From contig DASZME010000067.1 of assembly GCA_035551995.1 (NCBI GenBank), forward strand, positions 1 through 64,000: DNA of 64,000 nucleotides, in the 5' to 3' direction. The first letter of the stretch is position 1, and each line of letters begins with the position of its first letter. Under the pieces are notes generated by a model, which saw nothing but the letters and a program-made list of their open reading frames with translations, ran no database searches and was not told the origin of the DNA. The stretch comes from RYN-428 sp035551995. GTDB lineage: Bacteria; Planctomycetota; Phycisphaerae; Tepidisphaerales; Tepidisphaeraceae. Positions 24,517-35,683 of the stretch are shown here, piece after piece. The position numbers were made by a program, and so were the translations under genes.

Positions 24517-27500
24517 TCAATCGACATACACAAATTCGTCCGAGCAAAGCAGCGCCTGGCAAAAATCAGTAAAGGCCACGTCGGCGCCGTTCTTTGCGTA
24601 TGTCTTGGCCTGGCGTTCGATAAAGTCATGCATTCGCGTCGTCTCTTCCGCCGATGGCGCTCGACAGATCGCCAGGCGATACGCCCGCGCGATCGCGACA
24701 TCCAGATCGACATCCCCCTTCGGCCGCGCGCGCAACGCCAATTCCTCGGCGCGCCGGCGAACAAACGGCGAATTCATCAGCGTCAGCGCCTGCGTGGCGA
24801 CCGTCGTCACCTGGCGCTCGCCGATGCTCTGCATCGCTTCGGGCGCGTCGAACACCTTCATGAACAAGACCGGCTTGCTTCGTTTGACGGTGAGATACAC
24901 GCTTCGCCGGCCGCTGGCTTCGTCGAGAACGCCGGGACCGTACATCGTATCCTGGAGGGCGCCGCTGACGGCCAATAGCGAATCGCGAACCGCCTCGGCC
25001 TCCATGCGCTGCGAAGGATGCCGCCAAAAGAACTTATTCTCCGGATCGATCGCGAGACTGGCGGCGGTCGCGTCGCCGTTTTCCATGTACACGGCGCTGG
25101 TCATGATCAGTTTTTGCAACGGCTTGAGATGCCACCCATTGGAAATCAACTCGCGCGCCAGGAAATCGAGCAATTCCGGATGCGTGGGCGGATCGCCCTG
25201 CACGCCAAAATCATTGGGCGTCGCGACGATGCCCCGGCCCATGTGGTGCATCCACAATCGATTGACGATCACGCGCGCCAGCAATTGCCCGGCGCCGGTA
25301 TCCGAATCGGTGATCCATTGCGCCATCGCGACGCGCGGTTCCACCGGCTGGGTCGTCGGCTTGCCGGTCGGCTTCCTGACGGCCGATGCGGTTTGCTCCC
25401 CCCTGACCGTCCAGCGTTCATCCTGCTCGGGAGCGGTCATCAGCACTTCGACGAAGCCGGGCGGGGCAATGCCGTTTTTCTTGTTGGTCTCGCCGCGTCC
25501 CAGAAAATAGACCGGCCTTCCGCCGCGCACGCCGGCGGCGAAGACGTTCTTGAACTGCTCTTTGGGTTCCTTCTCCAGATGATTTACAACCGGAGCGAAA
25601 GCGTCGGCCGTCGGAGCATCGATTCGACGCATCCAGCGGGCGATTTCAGCCTGATTTTTCGTGGTCACCTGATCGTTGGATTCTTCGAGAATGGCGGCCA
25701 GTTCCGCCTTAGCCTGCGGCTGCGATTCGCCTTCAAGGGCCATGTCCGCGCCCTCGGCGGCGATCGCGACGCGCGGCCGGGCGAAAGGAATGCCGCTGTC
25801 GAATTTGAGAGACAGGGTCAGCTCGGCGCCGCCGTCGAAATCGATCGGTTTATCGAATTCGAAGACCGCCGTTTCATCCTTCCCGCTTTCGCCGGGCGCC
25901 CAGCCGTTGCCGGGATTTTTATCCAGGCCGATGTTCAGTTTCTTACCCCTGGTCCGCGCCGTGGCATGAACCGATTTCAACTTCACGTCCACCGGTTTCC
26001 CTTTGCCGTTCAACGGCACGGCGCGAAGGTCAAAGCGGGTCAGGAGAAATTCGCCTTTGGGGCCGATGCCCGGTCCCGATTTGGGCAGCAGTTTGTCGGC
26101 CAGCGCCTCGATGCGCAACGCCTCGATCCGGCGGGTATGCGTTCGGGCGACCAGCGTAAACGTCTGGTTACGCCTGGCCCGATTTTCCAGAAGCACCGAC
26201 CCATCGTCGAGCCGCTTGAGTTTTTCCATGTCCGGCGTGCCGCCCACCACAACGTCGGCCCGGTCGAACTCCAACACCCGCCACGGCGCCGGATCGACGC
26301 CGAAACCTTCTCGCGTCCATTGACCAACGCGATCCGGGAGCTTTTCGCGCATGAACTTTTCCCAGTCGGCGGCGATCGGCGCGTGCTCGGTTTTCCACTT
26401 TGCCTCGGCGACCTGATAAAGCTGCGGCTTGGGATCGAGCTTTAACTCCGCCGCGTCGGTGTCGGCGAAGCATGAGATCAAACGGTAATAATCCCGCTGC
26501 GGAAGCGGATCGAATTTATGATCGTGACACCGGCAGCAGCCGACGGTCAACGCCAGCATCGAACTGCTCAGCGTGGAGATCATGTCGTCCAGCTGATCGT
26601 ATCGAAGCGGCTCGGCGGTCTTGGCGGTAATCTGCCCCGGCGACGGCCCGGCCACCAGAAACCCGGTAGCAGACCCCGCCTCGTAATTCCCCGGCAACAA
26701 TTTATCGCCCGCGATCTGCCAGCGGATGAACTGATCGTAAGGCATATCCCCGTTGAACGCCCGAATGACAAAATCTCGATATTCAAAGGCGCCGCGCCGG
26801 TCGGCGTCGAACTCATACCCATTGCTTTCCGCGAAGCGCACGATATCCAGCCAGTGCCGCCCCCACCGCTCGCCGTAATGGTCGCTGGCCAGCAGCGTAT
26901 CGACGACATGTTCCCATGCCTGCGGCGACGGATCGTTGACAAACGCGTCCACCTGCGCCGGCGTCGGCGGAAGGCCGATCAGGTCCGTATATGCCCGGCG
27001 AATCAGCACGCCGCGCGAAGCGGCGCCGTTCGCGGCAAGACCCGTCTTCTCAAGCTTCGCGAATACATAACGATCGATCGGCGTGCGGACGCGATCGCCC
27101 GCCTTAACCTCCGGCGGCTGTTTTTTGTCCAGCGGCTGAAACGCCCAATATTTTCGCCCGGCGTCAAGATCAATATGTCGCTTGGCTGGCGCCGCGACAA
27201 CCGGCGCCGGTGGAACCGCAGCGCCGTCCGCCGCGACGGCGCCGCGCGGATCAGGCGCGCCCATCGCCACCCATTTTTCCAGATCGGCCACGACCGCCGC
27301 CGACAATTGATCCTTCGGCGGCATTTTCAAATCGTCATCCGTATATCGAACCGCGCGAATGATTTTGCTCTCATCCGGTTTCCCCGGTGTCACCACCAGC
27401 CCATTCTCTCCGCCTTTAATCAACCCTTCTCGCGTATCGAGAAGCAATCCACCCTTCAGTTTTTTCGCCTGGGCGCTGTGGCATTTGTAACAGTGATTTA

Positions 27501-27615
27501 CAAAGACGGGCCGGATCTTGGCTTCGAAAAAAGCGTCGCCCGCTGGATCGGCCATGGAGTATGCGGGGACCGACACGAGATAGAGACCGCAGAGGATTGA
27601 AACAAGCCGGGCCAT
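24517..27615 (-). CDS. PSD1-type cytochrome c / DUF1549 / DUF1553 protein
   Basis: The 1032-residue protein has a signal peptide, a planctomycete cytochrome c-like domain with heme motif CYKCH (C42, C45, H46), then DUF1549 (about 170-380, including ERWGRHWLDIVRFAESNGYE) and DUF1553 (about 740-1000, including RVIVNRLWMHHMGRGIVATP). Such proteins always travel with DUF1501 partners in planctomycetes, and their joint role, probably in polymer degradation or surface redox chemistry, is unproven. The ATG at 27615 is preferred because GGAAATG lies upstream and the signal peptide starts there. The next gene downstream is the DUF1501 partner, 233 bp away. Confidence 0.9.
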   Translation of the reverse strand: MARLVSILCGLYLVSVPAYSMADPAGDAFFEAKIRPVFVNHCYKCHSAQAKKLKGGLLLDTREGLIKGGENGLVVTPGKPDESKIIRAVRYTDDDLKMPPKDQLSAAVVADLEKWVAMGAPDPRGAVAADGAAVPPAPVVAAPAKRHIDLDAGRKYWAFQPLDKKQPPEVKAGDRVRTPIDRYVFAKLEKTGLAANGAASRGVLIRRAYTDLIGLPPTPAQVDAFVNDPSPQAWEHVVDTLLASDHYGERWGRHWLDIVRFAESNGYEFDADRRGAFEYRDFVIRAFNGDMPYDQFIRWQIAGDKLLPGNYEAGSATGFLVAGPSPGQITAKTAEPLRYDQLDDMISTLSSSMLALTVGCCRCHDHKFDPLPQRDYYRLISCFADTDAAELKLDPKPQLYQVAEAKWKTEHAPIAADWEKFMREKLPDRVGQWTREGFGVDPAPWRVLEFDRADVVVGGTPDMEKLKRLDDGSVLLENRARRNQTFTLVARTHTRRIEALRIEALADKLLPKSGPGIGPKGEFLLTRFDLRAVPLNGKGKPVDVKLKSVHATARTRGKKLNIGLDKNPGNGWAPGESGKDETAVFEFDKPIDFDGGAELTLSLKFDSGIPFARPRVAIAAEGADMALEGESQPQAKAELAAILEESNDQVTTKNQAEIARWMRRIDAPTADAFAPVVNHLEKEPKEQFKNVFAAGVRGGRPVYFLGRGETNKKNGIAPPGFVEVLMTAPEQDERWTVRGEQTASAVRKPTGKPTTQPVEPRVAMAQWITDSDTGAGQLLARVIVNRLWMHHMGRGIVATPNDFGVQGDPPTHPELLDFLARELISNGWHLKPLQKLIMTSAVYMENGDATAASLAIDPENKFFWRHPSQRMEAEAVRDSLLAVSGALQDTMYGPGVLDEASGRRSVYLTVKRSKPVLFMKVFDAPEAMQSIGERQVTTVATQALTLMNSPFVRRRAEELALRARPKGDVDLDVAIARAYRLAICRAPSAEETTRMHDFIERQAKTYAKNGADVAFTDFCQALLCSDEFVYVD

Positions 27616-27841
27616 TGGGCATTTCCAGTGAAAATTTTGCCGCACAGGATGCACGGGTGTTACTCTTAATTACTGGCGATGTTCGATTCCGTTCGATAAC
27701 TACCGGTTGATTTTGGCGCGTTCGGAGTGCACTCCGCCGGGCGTCGCGATTGATCCGCCGTTCGTTGTCCGTTCGATGTGGATAACGGAGCGTGGTCGTT
27801 GGAATTTGCGGCGCGTTCGACGATGTCCGATGAGCCGAAGA

Positions 27842-27864
27842 ACTGGTCACCGGAGGTGACCAGT
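27842..27864. repeat. 10-bp perfect hairpin
   Basis: ACTGGTCACC and its inverse are separated by three bases, about 80 nt upstream of the phosphatase start. The remaining part of the 326-bp divergent gap 27616-27941 shows nothing recognisable. It could be a dimer operator or a leader hairpin. Confidence 0.55.
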
Positions 27865-27941
27865 CCGGCAGATGGATTCGCAGGGCGATTTGCGTCTTGG
27901 CGCGTTGACGAATCCCCGTCGCTTGCGGACGATAATAGCTT

Positions 27942-28811
27942 ATGGGCTACAACCCCGACGAAGTCGTTGAGATATTCCAGTGCGCCGCGGAGGAAAACCA
28001 AATTTCTTCGATGCGAAACCAGCAGGTGGTTCACCTGCCGGACCAGGGCGATTTGTACGTCGCCGGCGATCTGCACGATCACCGCCGAAATCTGGAAAAG
28101 CTGCTTTACACGGTCGATTTGGAAAATAATCCCGATCGCCAGCTGATCATTCAGGAAGTCATTCACGGCCATCACTGGGACGACGGCGGCGCCGAGGGAA
28201 GCTGGGAGACGCTGCTGCAACTGGCTGACCTCAAGTGCAAGTTTCCCCACCAGATCCATTTCCTGCTGGCCAACCACGACCTGGCCCAAATCCACGGCGA
28301 AGGAATCATGAAAGGCGGCCAAAGCGTCTGCGGCGCCTTTAACAAAGGCGTGAAACGCGATTTTCCCTCGCACACTGGCGTGATGCAGGCCGCCATCACG
28401 GAATTTTTGCTCTCGTTTCCGCTGGCGATCCGCTCGTCGAACGGATTGTTTTTCACCCACAGCGTGCCGACCGATACTGAAATTCCGGTGTACGATTATG
28501 GCGTTTTCGATCGGGCGCTGACCGGCGCCGATTATCAACGCCGGGTTGGGCCGGTTTATCAATTGATCTGGGGCCGCAAGACCACGCCGCCGTTTGTCGA
28601 GCAGTTTTTGGATACGGTCGGGGCGCAGTTGAGCGTCGTCGGGCATCAGCCGCAGGAGTCGGGATGGGCGCGCAATGGAGATCGGCAACTGATCATCGCG
28701 TCGGATCACAATCAAGGCGTGATGCTTCGGGCCAGTCTGTCCGATCCGCTGGAGATGGAAACGCTGGTCGCGGGCCTCACCAAGTTCGTGGCCGTCGAGT
28801 TGCCCGCGTAA
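27942..28811 (+). CDS. calcineurin-like metallophosphoesterase
   Basis: The 289-residue protein has the metal-binding motifs of the Ser/Thr phosphatase-type metallophosphoesterases: GDLHDH (42-47), ANHD (110-113), a TH pair at 172-173 and VGHQP at 233-237. It should hydrolyse phosphomonoesters or diesters in the cytoplasm, since no signal peptide is present. It lies upstream of the moxR operon on the same strand but 198 bp away. The ribosome site is weak, so the start is the first ATG by default. Confidence 0.85.
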   Translation: MGYNPDEVVEIFQCAAEENQISSMRNQQVVHLPDQGDLYVAGDLHDHRRNLEKLLYTVDLENNPDRQLIIQEVIHGHHWDDGGAEGSWETLLQLADLKCKFPHQIHFLLANHDLAQIHGEGIMKGGQSVCGAFNKGVKRDFPSHTGVMQAAITEFLLSFPLAIRSSNGLFFTHSVPTDTEIPVYDYGVFDRALTGADYQRRVGPVYQLIWGRKTTPPFVEQFLDTVGAQLSVVGHQPQESGWARNGDRQLIIASDHNQGVMLRASLSDPLEMETLVAGLTKFVAVELPA

Positions 28812-28854
28812 AGCGGACCGACAGATTATTGCGATCCTCAAACATTCCCCTAAG

Positions 28855-28926
28855 CCCACGGAGCGTGCTCGGTGGGTTCAATCATCGATCGAAAAACGAA
28901 TCTCAAGATCAGTGGTAAAAACCACT
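28855..28926 (+). promoter_or_regulatory. structured leader upstream of moxR
   Basis: Two hairpins lie in the 198-bp leader: CCCAC/GTGGG with an inner GAGC/GCTC at 28855-28876, and AGTGGT-AAAA-ACCACT at 28911-28926. A further CCTCC/GGAGG pairing is possible at about 28929-28950. The first could terminate the phosphatase transcript; no T-run follows. Confidence 0.4.
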
Positions 28927-29009
28927 ACCTCCAGGACGTTGATGGAGGAGTTGCCGGCGGCGCTCCTTCGGCGCTTCAATGGCGGACTACACCAACCCAA
29001 GGATTATTC

Positions 29010-30024
<1,015 letters not shown>

Positions 30025-30032
<8 letters not shown>

Positions 30033-30912
30033 CCCGTTGTTGTCCGCCGAGGCCGCCGCTCGCGTCAAACGCTTGGAGTTATTCGCGCGGTCGCGCGTGG
30101 AAAATCATCTCAAAGGCGCCCATCGCTCGCGACTGAAAGGACACTCGACCGATTTTCTCCAGCATCGTCCCTACCTGCCCGGCGACGACATCCGCGCCCT
30201 GGACTGGCGCGTCTACGCCCGATCCGACCGCCTGGTCATTCGCGAGCGCGAAGAGTTCACCGCCCTCGACGTCAACATCGTCCTCGACTGCTCGGCTTCC
30301 ATGAATTTCGCAAGCGGCGCCATGACCAAATTTGAATTCTCCCGCCATTGCGCCGCGCTCCTGGCTTACCTGGTCATCAACCAGCGCGACCGCGTCGGCG
30401 TCGCTTTCGCCTCCGACCGAATCAACCGTTTCATAAAAAGCGGCGGCGGAAACAAGCACCTGGCCGAGGTATTTCGCCAGCTCCTGGCCTGCGAGCCGGC
30501 GGGCCAGACCGATTTGGCCGCCTGCACTCGTCAACTCTTGCAGTTCGCCGAAAAACGATCCCTCTTCCTCTTTTTTTCCGACTGTTACCAGGATCCCGCC
30601 GCGCTTGGGCGAAGCCTTGGCATCCTCGCGCGGGCGAAGCACGACGTCATCGTTTACCAGGTCTATGACCCCGCCGAGGCCGATCTTCCCTACAACGGAT
30701 TCACGCTGTTTCGCGACGTCGAAACCGGCCGGATCGATCCCGCCGACCCGCAGGAAATTCGCACGGCCTATCTTGAAGCGTTCCGCCGCCACGCGCGCGA
30801 ACTGAAATCAACCGCCATGAGTTACGGCGTGGAATTTCACCCGCTGCCCGTCACCGCCAATTGGGAAAGCGCGCTCGCCCAGCTTCTGCATGAGAGGGCC
30901 ACGCTGGCATGA
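30025..30912 (+). CDS. DUF58 protein with VWA-type fold
   Basis: The 295-residue protein has the DUF58 core HRPYLPGDDIRALDWRVYAR (47-66) and a MIDAS-like DCSASM (88-93) that can bind a divalent metal. DUF58 proteins are partners of MoxR ATPases. It overlaps moxR by 8 nt and the next gene by 4 nt, as in a tightly coupled operon. Confidence 0.92.
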
Positions 30913-33107
30913 CGCTGCTGCATCCCCTTGCTCTGGCGGGTCTGGTGGCTGCCGCGACTCCGGTGGCGATCTACCTCTTGCTGCGCCGCCGAAAAACCGA
31001 AATTCAGTGGGGCGCCGGATACCTTCTGCGCTTGGCGCTGGCGAGCAAAAAGCGATCGTCCCTCTGGCGCCAATTTATCGTGTTGACGGTCCGGTCGCTG
31101 ATCCTGGCGCTGGCCGCGCTGCTCATCGCTCAGCCCTTTCGTCCGGGCCACAACGCTTCTTCGGACACGCCCGCCCTTCCCGATCGCGCCGTCCATCGCG
31201 TCGTGCTTTTTGACAACTCGCGCAGCATGACCGTCGCCGACGCGGGCGCCGGCGCGACGCGCCTCGAGCGTGCCCGCCGCGCGGCGGGCGCATTGCTTCT
31301 TTCGGATCGTCCCGGCGACACGCTCGATTTCATCCCCCTGATTCCTCGGCGGGGCGGCGTTTTTGATTCCGTCGCGCTCGACGGCAAAATCGACGACAAC
31401 CATGCCGAACATTCCCTGGCCGCCATTCCCACCCGCGACGGTCAGATCGCCCTCGAGCCCGCACTCGCCGCCGCCATGACTCGCCTTGCGCTGACCCCTG
31501 GATCGGCCGGCGAAATCTACCTCTTCTCCGACTTCCCGCGCGAGCTGGAAACGCAGATCGCCGCCCTGTCGTGGTTTGCGCCGCTCGCCAGGGAACGTGG
31601 CGTTCGCGTCGCTCCGGTCAGCATGATCGGGCCGGCCGGCGCTACATCCGAGCAAAACGTCTCGATCGACTCGGCTACGCTCGGAACCGATCTTCTCGTC
31701 GCCGGCGTCTCGACGCGCCTCTATATCGACGCCTCCAACCACTCCGACCGTCAGGCCGTCGCCGTCTTCGATGTCGCCGCTTCGAATATTCCGCTTCGGC
31801 GCCAGACCGTTCGCCTTAATCCCGACGAACGCAAGCGCATCGCCATCCCATTGACCCTCCCCGCCGGCGCCGGGCAAATCATCAGCGTCGCCGTCACTCC
31901 CACGCGCCTGGCGACGCAAGGCACGCGCAGCCTCGTCGTCGATGTCAAAGACGCGCTGGACGTATGGCTTGTCGCCGACGAAAAAGACCCCGCATCGCCG
32001 GCCATGAGCGGCGGCACGGGCGACGACGCGGCGCCGGACGATACCGAGTTTTTCCGCCGTGCCGTGAAACTGCGAAAAGACCAGTCGCCCGGTATCCGTC
32101 TCCGCTCGGCCAGGATGAACGAGCTGACCTTACCCATCCCCGCGAACGTCGATGCGATCGTCCTTGCCGGCCCGCGATACACCACCCCCGCCATCGCCAA
32201 GCCGCTGCTCGATTTCGTCCGTCGCGGCGGCGGTCTGTTCATCACCGCTTCTCCCGCGATTCAGCTTCCCGCGTTCAACGAAAATCTCGCCGCGCTCCTG
32301 CCGGCGCCGCTTGATAAGCCGATGCGAGAAAAAATCGATCCGGAAATCTTTCTTCAGGCGCAGGTCGATCCGCGGCCCTCCACGTCCGGCGGCGTTACCG
32401 AGCCGCTTTTTGAAGAGTTCGCCGCACAGGGCGCCGACGGACCGCAAAGCGACCTGCCCCAGGCTCGCTTTTATGACCACTATCGCCTGCATGATATGGA
32501 GTCTTTGGCCGGCGTCGTGCTCCGTCTGTCCAACGGCGATCCTCTCCTGATCGAAAAGCACGTTGGCCGCGGCCGGGTCTATTTTTTTGCTTCAACGCTC
32601 GGCGTCGAATGGACGTCGCTTCCGGTCCGGCAGAGTTACATTCCGCTGCTGACGCGCATTTTCAGCGCCGCCGCGACGGGCCGTGTTTTGCCGCTGAATC
32701 TCCAGCCCGGCGCCACCTTCATCGCCCCATGGCCGGTAAAGGGCGCCGTGACGCTGAGCCTGGCCGATCAGAGCACGAGGACGGTTGATGTGCTCGACGC
32801 CGCCGCCGGACAGTTCATCGTTCTTGACGATCTTCGCGACGCCGGCCTTTACCGGATCGCCGACTCCACCGGCCATCGCGGCGCCTTCACCATCGCCGGC
32901 GGCGGCGTCGAGAACGACCTGCGTTCGCTTCCCCGATCGGCAAAAGCACAGCTCGCGGCGGCGCTGGGCGCGGACATTTTTTTGGATTGGACCGCCGCCG
33001 TAAAAGCGCTCGGACCCGCTGGCGCAACCGCTCCGCTTTGGCCCTGGCTCCTTGCCGCGATACTCGTGTTGTATTTGTTTGAAACGTGGTTCGTACGGAC
33101 TATTTGA
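30909..33107 (+). CDS. BatA-like membrane protein with VWA and GATase-like regions
   Basis: The 732-residue protein starts with the BatA N-terminal signature LLHPLALAGLVAAATPVAIY and two membrane spans (about 5-25 and 57-75). A VWA domain has the MIDAS-like DNSRSM at 102-107. The middle part includes VDAIVLAGPRYTTP and LLDFVRRGGGLFITAS (about 413-450), typical of the glutamine-amidotransferase-like domain in these proteins. A final span lies near 707-727. It is probably anchored in the inner membrane with a large outer domain and assembled by the MoxR ATPase encoded upstream. Confidence 0.85.
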   Translation: MTLLHPLALAGLVAAATPVAIYLLLRRRKTEIQWGAGYLLRLALASKKRSSLWRQFIVLTVRSLILALAALLIAQPFRPGHNASSDTPALPDRAVHRVVLFDNSRSMTVADAGAGATRLERARRAAGALLLSDRPGDTLDFIPLIPRRGGVFDSVALDGKIDDNHAEHSLAAIPTRDGQIALEPALAAAMTRLALTPGSAGEIYLFSDFPRELETQIAALSWFAPLARERGVRVAPVSMIGPAGATSEQNVSIDSATLGTDLLVAGVSTRLYIDASNHSDRQAVAVFDVAASNIPLRRQTVRLNPDERKRIAIPLTLPAGAGQIISVAVTPTRLATQGTRSLVVDVKDALDVWLVADEKDPASPAMSGGTGDDAAPDDTEFFRRAVKLRKDQSPGIRLRSARMNELTLPIPANVDAIVLAGPRYTTPAIAKPLLDFVRRGGGLFITASPAIQLPAFNENLAALLPAPLDKPMREKIDPEIFLQAQVDPRPSTSGGVTEPLFEEFAAQGADGPQSDLPQARFYDHYRLHDMESLAGVVLRLSNGDPLLIEKHVGRGRVYFFASTLGVEWTSLPVRQSYIPLLTRIFSAAATGRVLPLNLQPGATFIAPWPVKGAVTLSLADQSTRTVDVLDAAAGQFIVLDDLRDAGLYRIADSTGHRGAFTIAGGGVENDLRSLPRSAKAQLAAALGADIFLDWTAAVKALGPAGATAPLWPWLLAAILVLYLFETWFVRTI

Positions 33108-33127
33108 ACAAAACCAAAGTCGATTTC

Positions 33128-35683
33128 ATGATAATCGCCGCCGCGCCCCATTCGACCTTGCGACTTTTAACGACCGGCCCGGTCGCCGGCTGGATCGGCG
33201 CGTTCATCTGGATCGCCTCCGCCGCATTCGTCCTCCGGCAACTTCGCCGCGACCTGGCCAGGGTGAAACAAACACGACTGACGAAATGGCTTTTGCCGGC
33301 GGTGCGGTTATCGATCGTTACGTTAATCGCATGGCTGCTTTGCCAGCCGCTCATGTTGATCCAACGGCACTGGACTCCGCCGGCTCAGATGCTGATCGTG
33401 ACGGATTCCGGAAATTCGATGCGCGTCAATGAAGGCGCCGGCGACGTGACCGAGCAAATGGACGCGCTGGACGCGGCCGCAAATCAACTGCTCGCAAAAC
33501 GAAACGGCGCCGCCTCGCGCGGCGCTCGAGCATGCGTCGCGATCGGCCGTGCGACTTCGGTCGCCGCGGCGGCGCTGACCGGCGATCTTGATTCCGCCGC
33601 GACGGGATTACCACTCGGCCCTTCCGTCGCCCGCGCGCTCGATACCGTTGCCGGCGAACTGCGCCGCCGCGGCGACGAACTGATTTCCGCACGCGCCCAG
33701 TTGCCGCCCGACGCGGGCGACAAGCGACTCAAGCAGTCGCTGGCGGACTTGGCGTCGGCCTGGCAAATCATCGGGGCGGCGATCGACGGGATTATCGCCG
33801 ACGGTCCGGTCGTGGGGCGCGAGGCGTCAAAATCTCCGGCCCTGCTGGACGCCTATCTCGTCCGTTTGAAAAAACTGGGCGCCGACGCCGAATCGGCCCA
33901 TCAGCAGGCCGTCGCGGTGCAGGCGGCGCTCGACCGGACATTATTGACGGCTCAGGATATCGCCGCCCTTCTCGGCAGGCCCCTCACGCGCCAAGCCTTG
34001 GCCGAAATGGCCGCCGATCGACTCTCGGCGCCCAAATCGGACGGGCCGTCGTGGCTGCGCGAGCAATCCTCTTCGCTCACCGCGGCGCTCGATCGTTCCT
34101 TTGCGGATTCTCTCGCCTCGCCGCTGGCCGGCGTCATTCTTTTGAGCGACGGCAGTTCGCCGTCGCCGATCGAAACCGGCGCCGGTTCGACGATCGCCCG
34201 GCTCCGGATTCCCGTCGGCACGATCCTGATCGGCGCCGACGGCGTAGAACCCGCCGACGCCGGCCTGCTCGCCGTCGAGGCGCCGCGCGTCGCGCTGGCG
34301 GGCGATTCCATCACGCTCCGCTGCCTCGTGAAAAACCTCCTCGCCGCCGCCCCGGCCCCAAAGCTTGTCATAACCAACGGAAAAGCGCCGGTTGCCGCGC
34401 GAGAATTGGCGGTGACAAAAAACGGTTACGACACGGTCGAGTTTTCCTGGACGCCGGCCGCCGCCGGCAGAACGCAGCTTTCTTTCCGTATCGAGTCGGC
34501 GCAGCCTGACGCTTATCCGGGCAACGAATCCAGTGCCGCCGTTGTCGATGTGATCGCGAGCAAGGCCCGCGTCCTGATCGTCAGCGACCGCCTTACCGGC
34601 GACTTCGCCGCGGTTTGGCAAATACTCTCTAGCATGCCCGCGGTGGACGCGCATGTGATCGTCGCCGCTCCCGGCCTTTCCAAATTTCGCGTCGGCTCCG
34701 ATGCCGGCGAGTTCCCCGCGACCGTCGCGGATTTTAAGTCGTTGTCGATGATCGCGCTGATCGGCGATGTCCCGGAAAACGCCGGCGCCGAAACGATTTC
34801 GGCGCTCAAGCAGGCGATCGAGGCCGGCCTGCGCGTCTGGGTTCAAACGCCCGCCGCCGATCGATCGACCAGGTCGTGGGACGCGGCGCTGGGGATCGAA
34901 TCCAAACCGATCATCGGCCGCCAATATATCGAGCCGATCGATGATCTTTGGCTCGACCTGTACCAGCTCGGCCGTGAAACCGGCGAATCCGCCGCGGCGT
35001 GGAAAGCGTTGGCGCCCTCGGCGGGTTTGAGCGAGATCGTCACGCCCGGCATTGGCCTGTTGACGGCCGCCGGCCGACCTGTATTGACTCTTTTGCCGCG
35101 GAAGGCCGGGGCTGCGATTGTTTCGGGAATCAGCGACTTCACCGCCCTGCGCGGCGCGGCGAATGGCGCCGCGATCAATCGCCTGCTCGCCCAGACGCTC
35201 ACGATCGCTATTGCGCCGATCGGCGAGCCTGGCCAGCCGAGCGGCGCCGGTCTCTTTCCGCCCCAGCCGATCTCCGGAAAAAATCTGTTCATCCTCGGCG
35301 AAGCGTCCAATATAAAAGGCCTCGTCGCCGCCGGCGCTCGAACGCTCGCCGGCGCCAAAGAATATCGCGTGACCGATTCGCAAACGGTCGAGCTGCAACT
35401 ATCAGGCGCCGCCCTCGATCGCGCGGTGCGCACCCTTGTGAGCCAGCGTGATTTTCAGCTGGCGGCACATGACGCGCCACTGGCGAAAATCGCCGCCGAG
35501 ACCGGGGGCCGGCACTGTGATTTATTCTCCGCCATGGATGCAGTGCCGCCGGGGTTATCCGGGACGCCTCGGACGTCGGCGACGAGAATCGCGCTGTGGC
35601 CCGGGCCGTGGTCGCTGATCGTGATCCTGGCCCTGGTTTCCGCCGAATATCTGTTACGCCGTCGCGCGGGAAAGGTGATGTGA
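33128..35683 (+). CDS. second BatA/VWA-like membrane protein
   Basis: With the ATG at 33128 the product has 851 residues, two N-terminal spans (about 20-37 and 55-77), a partly conserved MIDAS-like DSGNSM (93-98) and a C-terminal span near 825-845. The middle carries ARVLIVSDRL followed by GATase-like strands. The MIDAS-like Asn replaces the usual second serine context, so metal binding is uncertain. The frame is open back to GTG 33086, overlapping the previous gene; neither start has a strong ribosome site. It overlaps the next gene by 4 nt if that one starts with GTG. Confidence 0.75.
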   Translation: MIIAAAPHSTLRLLTTGPVAGWIGAFIWIASAAFVLRQLRRDLARVKQTRLTKWLLPAVRLSIVTLIAWLLCQPLMLIQRHWTPPAQMLIVTDSGNSMRVNEGAGDVTEQMDALDAAANQLLAKRNGAASRGARACVAIGRATSVAAAALTGDLDSAATGLPLGPSVARALDTVAGELRRRGDELISARAQLPPDAGDKRLKQSLADLASAWQIIGAAIDGIIADGPVVGREASKSPALLDAYLVRLKKLGADAESAHQQAVAVQAALDRTLLTAQDIAALLGRPLTRQALAEMAADRLSAPKSDGPSWLREQSSSLTAALDRSFADSLASPLAGVILLSDGSSPSPIETGAGSTIARLRIPVGTILIGADGVEPADAGLLAVEAPRVALAGDSITLRCLVKNLLAAAPAPKLVITNGKAPVAARELAVTKNGYDTVEFSWTPAAAGRTQLSFRIESAQPDAYPGNESSAAVVDVIASKARVLIVSDRLTGDFAAVWQILSSMPAVDAHVIVAAPGLSKFRVGSDAGEFPATVADFKSLSMIALIGDVPENAGAETISALKQAIEAGLRVWVQTPAADRSTRSWDAALGIESKPIIGRQYIEPIDDLWLDLYQLGRETGESAAAWKALAPSAGLSEIVTPGIGLLTAAGRPVLTLLPRKAGAAIVSGISDFTALRGAANGAAINRLLAQTLTIAIAPIGEPGQPSGAGLFPPQPISGKNLFILGEASNIKGLVAAGARTLAGAKEYRVTDSQTVELQLSGAALDRAVRTLVSQRDFQLAAHDAPLAKIAAETGGRHCDLFSAMDAVPPGLSGTPRTSATRIALWPGPWSLIVILALVSAEYLLRRRAGKVM

